A stretch of 64,000 nucleotides of DNA from Brumimicrobium sp964585545 (GTDB lineage Bacteria > Bacteroidota > Bacteroidia > Flavobacteriales_D > Crocinitomicaceae). Both the position numbers and the translations under genes were made by a program. Positions 52,845-61,267 of the stretch are shown one piece after another. A model generated the notes under the pieces. It saw nothing but the letters and a program-made list of their open reading frames with translations. It ran no database searches and was not told where the DNA came from. How positions within the stretch are numbered: the first letter of the stretch is position 1; each line of letters starts with the position of its first letter. The DNA lies in assembly GCA_964585545.1 (NCBI GenBank), contig CAZPDT010000004.1, positions 161,829 through 225,828 on the forward strand, given 5' to 3'.

Positions 52845-52881
52845 TCTATCGACCAAAATAGTAATTCTATATTAATGTATT

Positions 52882-52889
52882 TAACTTTG
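52882..52889 (+). promoter_or_regulatory. -7 promoter box (TAACTTTG) of the pdxJ operon
   Basis: Exact TAnnTTTG match 22 nt before the pdxJ start codon. Confidence 0.55.
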
Positions 52890-52911
52890 TTGTCAAAAAG
52901 TTATCGAAACT

Positions 52912-53625
52912 ATGACAAGATTAAGTGTAAATATCAACAAAATTGCGACAATACGAAATGCAAGAGGAGGAAATATCCCTAATGTGTGTCAGGTTGCTAT
53001 TGATTGTGAGCGATTTGGAGCTGAAGGAATTACGGTACATCCACGACCTGATGAGCGACATATAACAAAACAAGATGTTTACGACCTTAAAGAGGTGGTA
53101 ACAACAGAATTTAATATTGAAGGAAATCCAAATGAACGCTTCATGAAAATAATTGAAGATGTTCGTCCTGCACAAGCCACTTTGGTGCCTGATTCACCTG
53201 ATGTTTTAACCTCAAATGCAGGTTGGGATACGGTGAAATATAAAAATCAACTCTCTGATATCTGCAAACAAATAGAAAGCTGGGGCGTTAGAACATCGAT
53301 ATTCGTGGATACTGAACTCAAAAATATTGAAGGTGCAAAAGCGATAGGTACAAACCGCATTGAACTCTATACGGAAGATTTTGCTTTGCAATTTGAAAAA
53401 AACAAAGAAGCTGCAATTAAAGATTATGTAAAGGCCGCCCAATTAGCAAATGACTTAGGGTTAGGAATTAATGCTGGTCATGATTTAAATTTGGATAACT
53501 TATCCTTTTTTAATCACTCTATTCCTTATTTAGAGGAAGTGAGTATTGGTCATGCTTTAATTTCTGACGCTCTTTACTATGGCTTAGAAGCAACTATAAA
53601 AAAATACAAAGAATTACTTCAATGA
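52912..53625 (+). CDS. pdxJ: Pyridoxine 5'-phosphate synthase PdxJ
   Basis: A 237-residue TIM-barrel enzyme that makes pyridoxine 5'-phosphate from 1-deoxy-xylulose-5-phosphate and 3-amino-2-oxopropyl phosphate. Signature segments are LSVNINKIATIRNARGGNIP, ITVHPRPDERHI with its catalytic histidine, and GLGINAGHDLNLDNL plus VSIGHALISDALYYG at the phosphate site. Cytoplasmic. The hydrolase gene starts inside its last codons (ATGA overlap), so the two are translationally coupled. Confidence 0.97.
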   Translation: MTRLSVNINKIATIRNARGGNIPNVCQVAIDCERFGAEGITVHPRPDERHITKQDVYDLKEVVTTEFNIEGNPNERFMKIIEDVRPAQATLVPDSPDVLTSNAGWDTVKYKNQLSDICKQIESWGVRTSIFVDTELKNIEGAKAIGTNRIELYTEDFALQFEKNKEAAIKDYVKAAQLANDLGLGINAGHDLNLDNLSFFNHSIPYLEEVSIGHALISDALYYGLEATIKKYKELLQ

Positions 53626-54383
53626 AATTAAATTATAAAAAATATGGGGAGGGAACTCCATTTATTATTTTACACGGTCTTTTTGGATCATCTGATAATT
53701 GGCATACCCACGGTAAAAAATTAGCTGATTACTTCGAGGTTTATCTTATTGATCAACGCAATCATGGGGAATCGGAATGGAGTGAAGAGTTTAGTTATGA
53801 TATTATGGCAGAGGATCTTCATGAATTTGTTGTTCAGCATAAATTGGATGAATTTATTCTTATGGGCCATTCAATGGGAGGAAAAACAGCAATGCGTTTT
53901 GCTCAAATGTATCCCGATAAAATCAAGAAATTGATTGTAGTGGATATGGGTGTAAAGGAATATCCTATTACACATCAAAAAATTATAGAAGGACTTCAAT
54001 CCATTGATTTGGAAACAACAAAAACGAGAAAAGAAGCCAACGAAAAACTGTCTGAATACGTTAAGGAAAATACCGTTCGTCAATTTCTACTTAAGAATTT
54101 AACCCGAAACAAACAGAAAGGTTTTTCATGGAAAATCAACTTAAAAGTCTTGGATGAAAAGCTACCGGAAATTGTTAAGGCCTTACCTGTAGAAGAGGTA
54201 TTGGTTGACACCTTGTTTCTCTCAGGGAAACGGTCGGATTATATTTTGCCTGAAGATGAAGCTACGATTAAAAAATATTTTCCTTTGGCCAGTTTTTACG
54301 CTATTGAAAATACAGGACATTGGATTCATGCCGAGGCACCAGATAAGTTTATGGAGGAAGTTCTGGAGTTTTCCTTGTTGTAA
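53622..54383 (+). CDS. Alpha/beta-fold hydrolase (YbfF-like esterase)
   Basis: A 253-residue serine hydrolase. The oxyanion loop is ILHGLFGSSDNW, the nucleophile serine lies in LMGHSMGGKTAM (G-x-S-x-G), and the histidine is in ENTGHWIHAEAP near the C-terminus. It resembles the YbfF/acyl-CoA thioesterase-like esterases that follow or accompany pdxJ in this phylum. The substrate is unknown. It overlaps pdxJ by 4 nt and ends 20 nt before a bidirectional terminator. Confidence 0.9.
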   Translation: MKLNYKKYGEGTPFIILHGLFGSSDNWHTHGKKLADYFEVYLIDQRNHGESEWSEEFSYDIMAEDLHEFVVQHKLDEFILMGHSMGGKTAMRFAQMYPDKIKKLIVVDMGVKEYPITHQKIIEGLQSIDLETTKTRKEANEKLSEYVKENTVRQFLLKNLTRNKQKGFSWKINLKVLDEKLPEIVKALPVEEVLVDTLFLSGKRSDYILPEDEATIKKYFPLASFYAIENTGHWIHAEAPDKFMEEVLEFSLL

Positions 54384-54402
54384 CTTTATACTATAAATTT
54401 AA

Positions 54403-54437
54403 AAAAAAGCCCAATTCTTAGATGAATTGGGCTTTTT
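54403..54437. terminator. Bidirectional rho-independent terminator
   Basis: AAAAAAGCCCAATTC pairs perfectly with GAATTGGGCTTTTTT. It lies between the pdxJ operon and the convergent OmpA-family gene and works in both directions by sequence. Confidence 0.85.
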
Positions 54438-54467
54438 TCATATCTTTTACAGCTTCTGGATTTACTC

Positions 54468-56579
54468 CTATTCTGTCTTTTCTTCCGTTTCTGTCTCTGT
54501 CGTCTTTTTCTTAGAAACATAATCCATTCTTACAACTTCCCCTTCAGTACGACGGTTGTACTGATGAAGTTTTTCAAATAATTCTTTATCGGATGTTTTG
54601 AACTGATTAATGTATTTTTCCGTTAATTTAATAGTTTCAAAATCACCTTTAGGTTTTGCGGTATAATACTTACCATTTTCCAAATAAACTATACGTGGGT
54701 CGTTTTCTCCTCTACCTTCTGTTTTTAATCGGTTGGGATCAACACCTTTTTCTTCAACTAAATATTTTACACACGACTCTGCCCTTCTTTCAGATAAAGA
54801 TTGGTTGGATCTACTGTTACCACGAGAGTCTGTATGAGAAACAAGTTTCAGTACCATTCCTGGATATTCTTCCAGCAGTTCGTACACAAAGTTTAATGAA
54901 TCTTTTGAATTAACAGAATCATTTACCTGTAATATCGCCTTACCAAGGTCATAACGCACTTCAGGTAAAACAATAGGTTTTTTTGGAATCAAACTCATCT
55001 CTAAGATAAAGTTTTGATCATATTCCAATCCTTTTGTAGTAAACTCTTCAATTTTATCGCTTGGGTGAAATCCTTCTAGGGGTAAGATTTGAACAGCGTA
55101 ATCAGTTTCTTCGTTAATGTATCTACTGCCATCTGGTTTTTTATCCCAGAATACAACACCTTCATCGTTTGTAGTTCCTGTAAAGGCATCTCCTTCTTCG
55201 GGAGTTACCTGAACTGTTGCGCCTGGTATTCTTTCTTCACCTCCAACAACTGATACGATTACTTTGAGGTCAAATAGGTTGGGAGGCAACTCGTAAGACC
55301 ATATATCTGGATTGTTTTTGGTTCCTAAAGACCCCGTTCTATTAGAGGTGAAATAACCTGTTTTCTTATCCAATTCAATAAGGTGATAATCGTTTTCATC
55401 GGAATTGATAGGCGACCCTAAATTAACTGGATTTTCAAATTTCAGCTCCTCATCTGTTTTTGAGGCACGATAAATATCCAATCCTCCCAATCCTTTTCTT
55501 CCATTAGAAGCAAACAACAAATCACCATTTAGTGCATAAGTTGGGAACAGTTCATCTCCTGCGGTATTGATTTCGGGACCGAGGTTAACGGGCTTCGACC
55601 AGGCGTCACCTCTTCTGTCATACTTTGTATACCACAAGTCTTTTCCACCATGTCCACCAGGAATATCTGATGCGAAAATAAGAATTGTACCATCTTCATT
55701 AGGACAAGGATGTCCAACACTGAAAGAATCCCGTGGAGCTAAAGGCAATTTTTTAGGATAACTAAACGATCTTCCTTTCTTTTCGGCCATCCAAATTTGG
55801 CAGCCAAGATCTTTCTTTTTTACAGAAGGGCATCTTGTCAAAAATACATGTCTAAATCTACCATCAAAGGCAAGGGTTCCTTCATTTTGTTCCGTATTCA
55901 TACTGTCAGCTTCAAACAATTTTGGTGCTGTCCAGTTTCCTCCTCTGTCTTTTTCAACTTCCCATATATTAAAATAGCCTTCACCAGTAATTGGATCTGT
56001 TCCTCCTCCAATAGTTGAAGGTCTGGTTGAACCAAATACAATTGCATTACCTCGTCGATTGGCAATTGCGGGAGCCATATCCATTCCTTTCGAATTGATT
56101 TTGGTTTCAGATTTAACCGTATATCTTTTACGGTTATCCTTCATCATATTCGCTGTTTTTAGAGAACCTAATGCGTTTTTAGCTTGTTGATCTGTTGGAA
56201 CTAACTTTAAAAATTCTTCATAGTTCACTCTCGCTTTATCGTAATCCCCTTTCTTCTTGTAGATATTCCCCAATCTAAAGTAAACAGTAGGGTTTTGCTC
56301 ATAATACTTCAAATCAATAGCCCTTTGATACCACTCAACAGCTTTATCATTGTTTAATATTCTGTCAAAAGAATAAGCTGCTTTGTAGGCCAATGACGAT
56401 TTTAGAGCCAATGCCCTATCGTTTTTAGGCGAAATACTGTTATATGCTTTTACAGCAAGTTCCGTGGTTTCAAAGTATTTTCCACTCTCATAAGCTGCAT
56501 TTGCTTTAACAACCGCAGCGGGTTGAGCCAAGGCTAATGTGGATATAAATAGTAAAACAATAAATAGATACTTTTTCAT
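54468..56579 (-). CDS. PorE-like OmpA-family protein with TPR, PD40 and regulatory-like domains
   Basis: A 703-residue outer-membrane/periplasmic protein. Signal peptide (about 1-18), tetratricopeptide repeats (about 20-135; YFRLGNIYKKKGDYDKARVNY), a PD40 propeller (about 160-440), a carboxypeptidase regulatory-like domain (about 445-535) and an OmpA peptidoglycan-binding domain (about 560-650; LVSHTDSRGNSRSNQSLSERRA). This order matches PorE, the T9SS component that tethers the secretion ring to peptidoglycan, but paralogues exist, so I leave the symbol blank. The C-terminus is acidic. The ATG at 56579 opens with the signal peptide. Confidence 0.86.
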   Translation of the reverse strand: MKKYLFIVLLFISTLALAQPAAVVKANAAYESGKYFETTELAVKAYNSISPKNDRALALKSSLAYKAAYSFDRILNNDKAVEWYQRAIDLKYYEQNPTVYFRLGNIYKKKGDYDKARVNYEEFLKLVPTDQQAKNALGSLKTANMMKDNRKRYTVKSETKINSKGMDMAPAIANRRGNAIVFGSTRPSTIGGGTDPITGEGYFNIWEVEKDRGGNWTAPKLFEADSMNTEQNEGTLAFDGRFRHVFLTRCPSVKKKDLGCQIWMAEKKGRSFSYPKKLPLAPRDSFSVGHPCPNEDGTILIFASDIPGGHGGKDLWYTKYDRRGDAWSKPVNLGPEINTAGDELFPTYALNGDLLFASNGRKGLGGLDIYRASKTDEELKFENPVNLGSPINSDENDYHLIELDKKTGYFTSNRTGSLGTKNNPDIWSYELPPNLFDLKVIVSVVGGEERIPGATVQVTPEEGDAFTGTTNDEGVVFWDKKPDGSRYINEETDYAVQILPLEGFHPSDKIEEFTTKGLEYDQNFILEMSLIPKKPIVLPEVRYDLGKAILQVNDSVNSKDSLNFVYELLEEYPGMVLKLVSHTDSRGNSRSNQSLSERRAESCVKYLVEEKGVDPNRLKTEGRGENDPRIVYLENGKYYTAKPKGDFETIKLTEKYINQFKTSDKELFEKLHQYNRRTEGEVVRMDYVSKKKTTETETEEKTE

Positions 56580-56874
56580 ATAGGCAATGTTTAACATATA
56601 AAATTCTCGAAATTAAGCAATTTTAAAAATAAAATACAAATTTTATTGACACATAAATCTAAGATTTTAGCCAAATTATTGTATAAAAGTAATATTAATA
56701 TCTTAATTAAGGTATAAATCATTTAAAAATTATTAGAGCAGCCCTCTTATTTTAAAGTAAAGTACAACTTTTATCTTCTTTTTTATAGGAAAAATGACTT
56801 AAGAACCGACTTTAATTCATTGATTTAGGAATTGTACTGTTATGACTTGTGTTACCCTGTTTAAAATGAAAGTG
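56580..56874. other. Intergenic region upstream of the OmpA-family gene
   Basis: The 295 nt are very AT-rich. I see no ORF, repeat or hairpin worth naming. Confidence 0.5.
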
Positions 56875-57459
56875 TTATGTATATTTTAAAAATTGGACGA
56901 GTTTTAGAATTGCTCTTCCCCTATGACTTCTTTGATTTTTTTCCACTAAAGACATTTCTGCAAAAGTTTTCCCGTAATTTTCTGGTTCAAAAATAGGGTC
57001 ATATCCAAAACCTCCATTTCCGCTCCGTTTTTCACGTATTTCTCCTTTTACTCTTCCCTCAAAACAAAATTCTTGACCGTTTAAAATTAAAGCAATAACT
57101 GTTCGAAATTGTGCGCTTCTATTGGATTTTCCTTGAAGCTTTTCCAGTACCAAATCCATGTTTTTATCACTGTCTTTTTCTTTTCCTGCATAACGTGCAC
57201 TATAGACGCCTGGTTCTCCGTTGAGCGCATCAATTTCAAGTCCAGTGTCATCTGCAAAACAGTCAATATTGTATTTTTGATGGATGTATCTTGCTTTGAA
57301 AAGCGCATTCTCTAGTAAATCTGGTTGATCTTCAGGTATGTCATCAGTACAGTTTATTTCTTGCAAAGACTTTACAGAATAGCTTTCGGGTAAAATATTT
57401 TGAATTTCAAGAACCTTATTTTGATTCTGTGTTGCAAAAATAAGTGTTCTTTTTTCCAT
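56875..57459 (-). CDS. rdgB: Non-canonical purine NTP pyrophosphatase RdgB/HAM1
   Basis: A 194-residue housecleaning enzyme that hydrolyses (d)ITP and XTP to monophosphates. The N-terminal IFATQNQNKVLEIQNIL loop, the catalytic DDTGLEIDALNGEPGVYSARY segment and the C-terminal GGFGYDPIFEP and RSHRGRAILKL motifs define the family. Cytoplasmic; protects DNA from deaminated purines. It lies 46 nt downstream of the GLPGLI-type gene pair and may be read with it. Confidence 0.96.
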   Translation of the reverse strand: MEKRTLIFATQNQNKVLEIQNILPESYSVKSLQEINCTDDIPEDQPDLLENALFKARYIHQKYNIDCFADDTGLEIDALNGEPGVYSARYAGKEKDSDKNMDLVLEKLQGKSNRSAQFRTVIALILNGQEFCFEGRVKGEIREKRSGNGGFGYDPIFEPENYGKTFAEMSLVEKNQRSHRGRAILKLVQFLKYT

Positions 57460-57505
57460 AGAACCGATTGATTTTGAGTAAATGAAATTTAAAGAACGGG
57501 ACGTA

Positions 57506-58183
57506 TTATTGTCCCTGTCTCATGCTTTTCATTTCTTCAGCTGTCATTATCGTATACTTTTCAGGTACTTCAAGGCTAAAAACCTCTTCAGGTTTTTTAA
57601 TTTTCTTTTTAAACTCAAAAGCTACAATCTTTAGATCCATACTTTTACGGTAGGTAGTATTAATTTCCAATGGTAATCCTGGTATTTTTTCATACAAATA
57701 TTGACCTTCTCTATATGGTGGAACAATCTCCTCCGTGTACCATACTTCAGCCTTTCCCCCGTTTTTTAAAGTAACAATTGCTTTTTTGCAGGTATACCCT
57801 ATAATTTCTTTTGTTTCTCCCGAAACAAAATCAACACTTTCTACTTCGGTTGACTGACGTTGTTCTTCGTCCATATCTTCCTTTGTCACCTTCATAGCTA
57901 TCCTTCCCATCATTCCATCAAGAAGAACCAAAGTAGTATCTTTTCCTTCAACCGTAATAGAGTTGGTTGTCATTAAATCGCCCATAAAGAAATTGCTTCT
58001 TGATTTTCCTTCATCGAAATAGATTTCAAGCAAACTGTTTTCTAAACGATCAATGTATGCTGATACCTGAGGGTCATCTGTTGAAAAATACATGTCATAC
58101 GATATTTTTCCTTTTGTAATCTGTGCAAACGACACCAATGAAATCACCAACGCCAATCCAGTAAATAATGCTTTTTTAATCAT
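57506..58183 (-). CDS. GLPGLI-type/DUF4412-like exported protein, paralogue 2
   Basis: A 225-residue protein with a signal peptide (about 1-20, ending VSFAQ). The mature region has the motif KIPGLPLEINTTY (GLPLE box near residue 180), an EVWYTEEIVPP segment and TKEIIGYTCKKAIV, all shared with the neighbouring paralogue. The family is found in Bacteroidota with unknown function; the cysteine in GYTCKKA is conserved. The ATG at 58183 gives a usual signal peptide. It lies 28 nt downstream of the paralogue, so the two probably form one transcript. Confidence 0.82.
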   Translation of the reverse strand: MIKKALFTGLALVISLVSFAQITKGKISYDMYFSTDDPQVSAYIDRLENSLLEIYFDEGKSRSNFFMGDLMTTNSITVEGKDTTLVLLDGMMGRIAMKVTKEDMDEEQRQSTEVESVDFVSGETKEIIGYTCKKAIVTLKNGGKAEVWYTEEIVPPYREGQYLYEKIPGLPLEINTTYRKSMDLKIVAFEFKKKIKKPEEVFSLEVPEKYTIMTAEEMKSMRQGQ

Positions 58184-58211
58184 TCTACTTAAAATTTTAT
58201 GCAAGTCTTTT

Positions 58212-58892
58212 TTATTGACCTATCATTTTCTCAATCTCTTCAAAAGACTTTTCACTATATCCCTCTGGAATTTTTAAATCGAATTTTTGTTTGGGTTTTT
58301 CCACTTTTTCTTTTAGGTCAGTAGCTGTATATTTCATTTTCATTTCTGGTCGATTAATTGAGAATTCTAGTGGTAATCCAGGCAATCCATCTTTAATCAT
58401 TGATCCCAATATTTCCTCGCTGGGCTTAAAATCTTCTGTATACCAATAAACAAACTCCATATCATTATCACCGTATACAATTGCTTTTTTACATGTATGA
58501 CCTAAAATTTCTTTTGTCTCATCTACAAGCTCAATATCAAATTCAGTATCTTCTTCACCATCTTTTTTGGCGTCCTTAAATTTGTCTAAAGAATCAAGGT
58601 TAAAAGGAGCTGCAATTTTGCCCATCATTCCATTCATCAATACAAGACCCTTTTTTTGATCTAAATCTGTAATATTCGTGGTAACCATGAGCCCGCCTCC
58701 CATATTGGATTCAATACGTGATTGCGTGCCTTTCAAGTACATCGTATATGTAGAACCTTGCATCATTGCTAATTGTGATTGAACTGCTGGATCAGATGAT
58801 TCCATAGAAATGTCATATTTTACCGTTAATTCTTGTGAAAAAGAGAATGTTAATGTAAAAATTAATGTTGTTAAAAGTGTAATTATTTTCAT
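58212..58892 (-). CDS. GLPGLI-type/DUF4412-like exported protein, paralogue 1
   Basis: A 226-residue protein with a signal peptide (about 1-19, ending FSFSQ). It shares with its paralogue the order KYDISMESSDPAVQ, VLMNGMMGKIA, ETKEILGHTCKKAIV, YWYTEDF and GLPGLPLEFS (here the GLPGLPLE motif is complete). These common blocks show a tandem duplication. Exported to the periplasm or outer membrane; function not known. Confidence 0.83.
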   Translation of the reverse strand: MKIITLLTTLIFTLTFSFSQELTVKYDISMESSDPAVQSQLAMMQGSTYTMYLKGTQSRIESNMGGGLMVTTNITDLDQKKGLVLMNGMMGKIAAPFNLDSLDKFKDAKKDGEEDTEFDIELVDETKEILGHTCKKAIVYGDNDMEFVYWYTEDFKPSEEILGSMIKDGLPGLPLEFSINRPEMKMKYTATDLKEKVEKPKQKFDLKIPEGYSEKSFEEIEKMIGQ

Positions 58893-59045
58893 GTTTTAAT
58901 ATTTTATCTTCAAAAATACAATTTTTATGCCGAATGAGGAACTGATTTAAAATAAAACTTAAAATCAACGTAATATTTATTGAAAATTGAATCCCAATAT
59001 CCATATTTAAATAATTTTAACCTTCTTCATTAAAAAATATATATT

Positions 59046-59306
59046 GCCTATTTCACAAAACCAGGCGACCGCAGGCGGTATTTCAAATTAAGTAAAAATT
59101 TTTTAGAACTCAATTTAAAAAAACACAAAGAGATTGTTTCAGACGAATTGAAGATGTTCAAAAAGATACATGCGCACAACAGTCAATACAATCAGGCAAA
59201 ATACAAGGACAATGAAGCGTTTCGAGACCTTTATATGAAACATCTGACCAACCTGCTTGAAAATTTGGAAAGTACAATTAAAAAGATGAATCAATTAGAA
59301 AATTAG
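59046..59306 (+). pseudogene. C-terminal remnant of a GbsR/MarR-type regulator
   Basis: An open frame without an upstream start codon encodes KPGDRRRYFKLSKNFLELNL and a helical tail (HKEIVSDELKMFKK, NEAFRDLYMKHLTNLLENLE) up to a TAG at 59304. The GDRRRYF element plus long helices is typical of the C-terminal half of GbsR-like winged-helix regulators. The DNA-binding front half is missing, and a stop codon lies just upstream in frame. It therefore looks like a truncated, dead gene; no ATG is found until residue 36 of the piece. Confidence 0.6.
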
Positions 59307-59525
59307 TTAGACACAATCTCATGAAAATTGAATTTTGCTAAATGTTAAGGAATGACTAATTACGGAAAAGTTTTTGCGTAAAATATTTGTTTTTTTTACA
59401 AAGTTCATGTTATAGAACGGCGAACTTTCATAAGAAAACTTCATTAAATAGCGAGTTATTTGCATTTTATTTTGTTAAGTAAACAAAATTTCCTGTTTTT
59501 GAATGAACATGCAAAGAAAATGATT
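59307..59525. other. Intergenic region upstream of a T9SS gene
   Basis: The 219 nt before the T9SS protein are AT-rich. A TTG start at 59460 is open in frame but the ATG at 59526 opens with a signal peptide. No other element seen. Confidence 0.4.
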
Positions 59526-60452
59526 ATGAAAACAAAAATACTTTATATATTATTCATTTTACTTACTTTCCAAGGTTTTTCACAAAGTCTGACGCCCGAG
59601 TTTGAATTTCAACTATACTTTGAAGATGCTGCAGGGAATAGAGATACCGTTACTTTGGGGTATGATCAATTGGCGACAGGAGGAATAGATATTGATTTTG
59701 GAGAAGTAGATATAATCGGACATTCATGGGATGATAGTTTGGATGTACGAATTGGAAATATTGTCTATCACGGAGGCTCTCCTTGGGATGGAATTGGAGG
59801 AGAATGGTGTTTACAACCTGATGATACTGCTATCTTTGATTGTTCAATAGATACAAATACTTATTTATTAAAAAGACAGATTATGCCTTCTATTTGTTCT
59901 TCAGGAAACAATAATAGTATAAGAAGGGCGACTGTTCAGTTCTATACTCCTTCTTACCCTGTTGTTGTTCGTTGGGATAAGGGACTTTTCGATAACACCT
60001 GTGGTGGCTCTATTTTTATGGGAAACTCTGACCATTATAATTGGGATAGTGGAAATGTAATTTTCTTGTCTTCTACGGATTATCTTGAATTTAATGATTT
60101 AGGAGACTCATTAAAAATAGACAATATTGAAATTCCTCTACCTGCATATTATAGCGGTAATAAAAAAATTGGCACTCTACAATTTGAGTTTAGAGAAGTA
60201 AACACTTCAGGAATCCAAAACTTAATTGTACACAATAATGATATATACCCTAACCCTGTCAGAAATCACGAATATTTGCATGTCAATCTTAATGGCAATT
60301 TTGAAATTACAGACCTTAACGGGAAAATTATTCAAACAGGAGAGATAAAGAATAAAAAAATATTTATTTCTTCTATTCAAAAGGGACTATATCTACTTAA
60401 AGTACATTCGACTTCTAATACATATTTAATTACTAAAGTATTGATAAAATGA
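59526..60452 (+). CDS. Secreted protein with T9SS sorting domain, unknown N-terminal part
   Basis: A 308-residue exported protein. The signal peptide (about 1-19, ending QGFSQ) is followed by a beta-rich, aspartate- and tryptophan-rich domain (about 20-225) containing HSWDDSLDVRIGN and several cysteines (CLQPDD, DCSID, SICSS, NTCGG) that may form disulphides. The last 72 residues are a T9SS sorting domain (DIYPNPVRNHEYLHVNLNG ... LLKVHSTSNTYLITKVLIK). No catalytic motif. Its stop overlaps the ATG of the metzincin gene (ATGA), so the two were co-translated. Confidence 0.82.
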   Translation: MKTKILYILFILLTFQGFSQSLTPEFEFQLYFEDAAGNRDTVTLGYDQLATGGIDIDFGEVDIIGHSWDDSLDVRIGNIVYHGGSPWDGIGGEWCLQPDDTAIFDCSIDTNTYLLKRQIMPSICSSGNNNSIRRATVQFYTPSYPVVVRWDKGLFDNTCGGSIFMGNSDHYNWDSGNVIFLSSTDYLEFNDLGDSLKIDNIEIPLPAYYSGNKKIGTLQFEFREVNTSGIQNLIVHNNDIYPNPVRNHEYLHVNLNGNFEITDLNGKIIQTGEIKNKKIFISSIQKGLYLLKVHSTSNTYLITKVLIK

Positions 60453-61267
60453 AAAATCTAACTATTACAATCATTTTACTTTTCTCTTTCACACTTTACA
60501 GTCAAATTGAATATCAATGTGGAGGACCTGATTATAGCGAAGATTATACACCTAAGGCGGGAGGAGAGTGTCTTCAATTATCTACGGATGGGAATGACTA
60601 TTTTAGAAGATATGATTATCAAAAGGATTTATATTCAAAACGTAATTCAATGGTCATTCCTGTTGATATTTATGTTTGGCAAAAGGATGATGGAACTGGA
60701 AATTATTTAGATAATCAAACAAATAGAGAACGATTAGAACAGATTATAGAGTATTTAGATGAATCATTTTATAATAATAATTCTTCTCCGTCTTTTCAGC
60801 CTTTGCCTAATGTTATTGATTATGACTCAACAAAAATAAGATTTAGGTTAGAAAATATTTATTTTGAAAGGGACTCTTCATGTTGGATTAAAGGATCCAC
60901 GGCATCATATAATGACGGCGTATATTTAAATGGGGTTGCAAATGGATTACATTCAGAAAGCGAAAAAAATTTTAAAATACACATAACGGGAATGAAAACC
61001 AGTAGTTTTTCAGGTTATGCTACCTTCCCTTTACCTGATTTTAGTCATGAACATTTTATTGTAACGAAAAACGCATATTATGACACTTTAATAAATGAGT
61101 GGATTCATGAAGAATTTGTAAATCCATCAGGTCTTTGGGGTTTCGCTGGACATTTGGCTCATGAATTTGGACACAATTTCAACTTGTATCATACATATTC
61201 ATACAACTTTAATGCGTGTGATGAAACAGCTGCTGATTATTTGGACGATGTTTTTGGTTCTTCGTAA
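60449..61267 (+). pseudogene. Metzincin-type metalloprotease, 5' part, ended by an in-frame TAA
   Basis: The 272-residue product has a signal peptide (about 1-19, ending TLYSQ) and a zinc motif HEFGHNFNLYH (ligands H238, H242, H248), as in metzincins of the M43/pappalysin type. The frame then meets TAA at 61265, but the same frame continues for more than 700 codons and contains the expected Met-turn (NNIMGG, codon 301). So one nonsense change splits what was a single protease gene. It may be a sequencing error, a phase-variation-like change or real decay. The first part alone lacks the Met-turn and should not be active. Confidence 0.75.
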
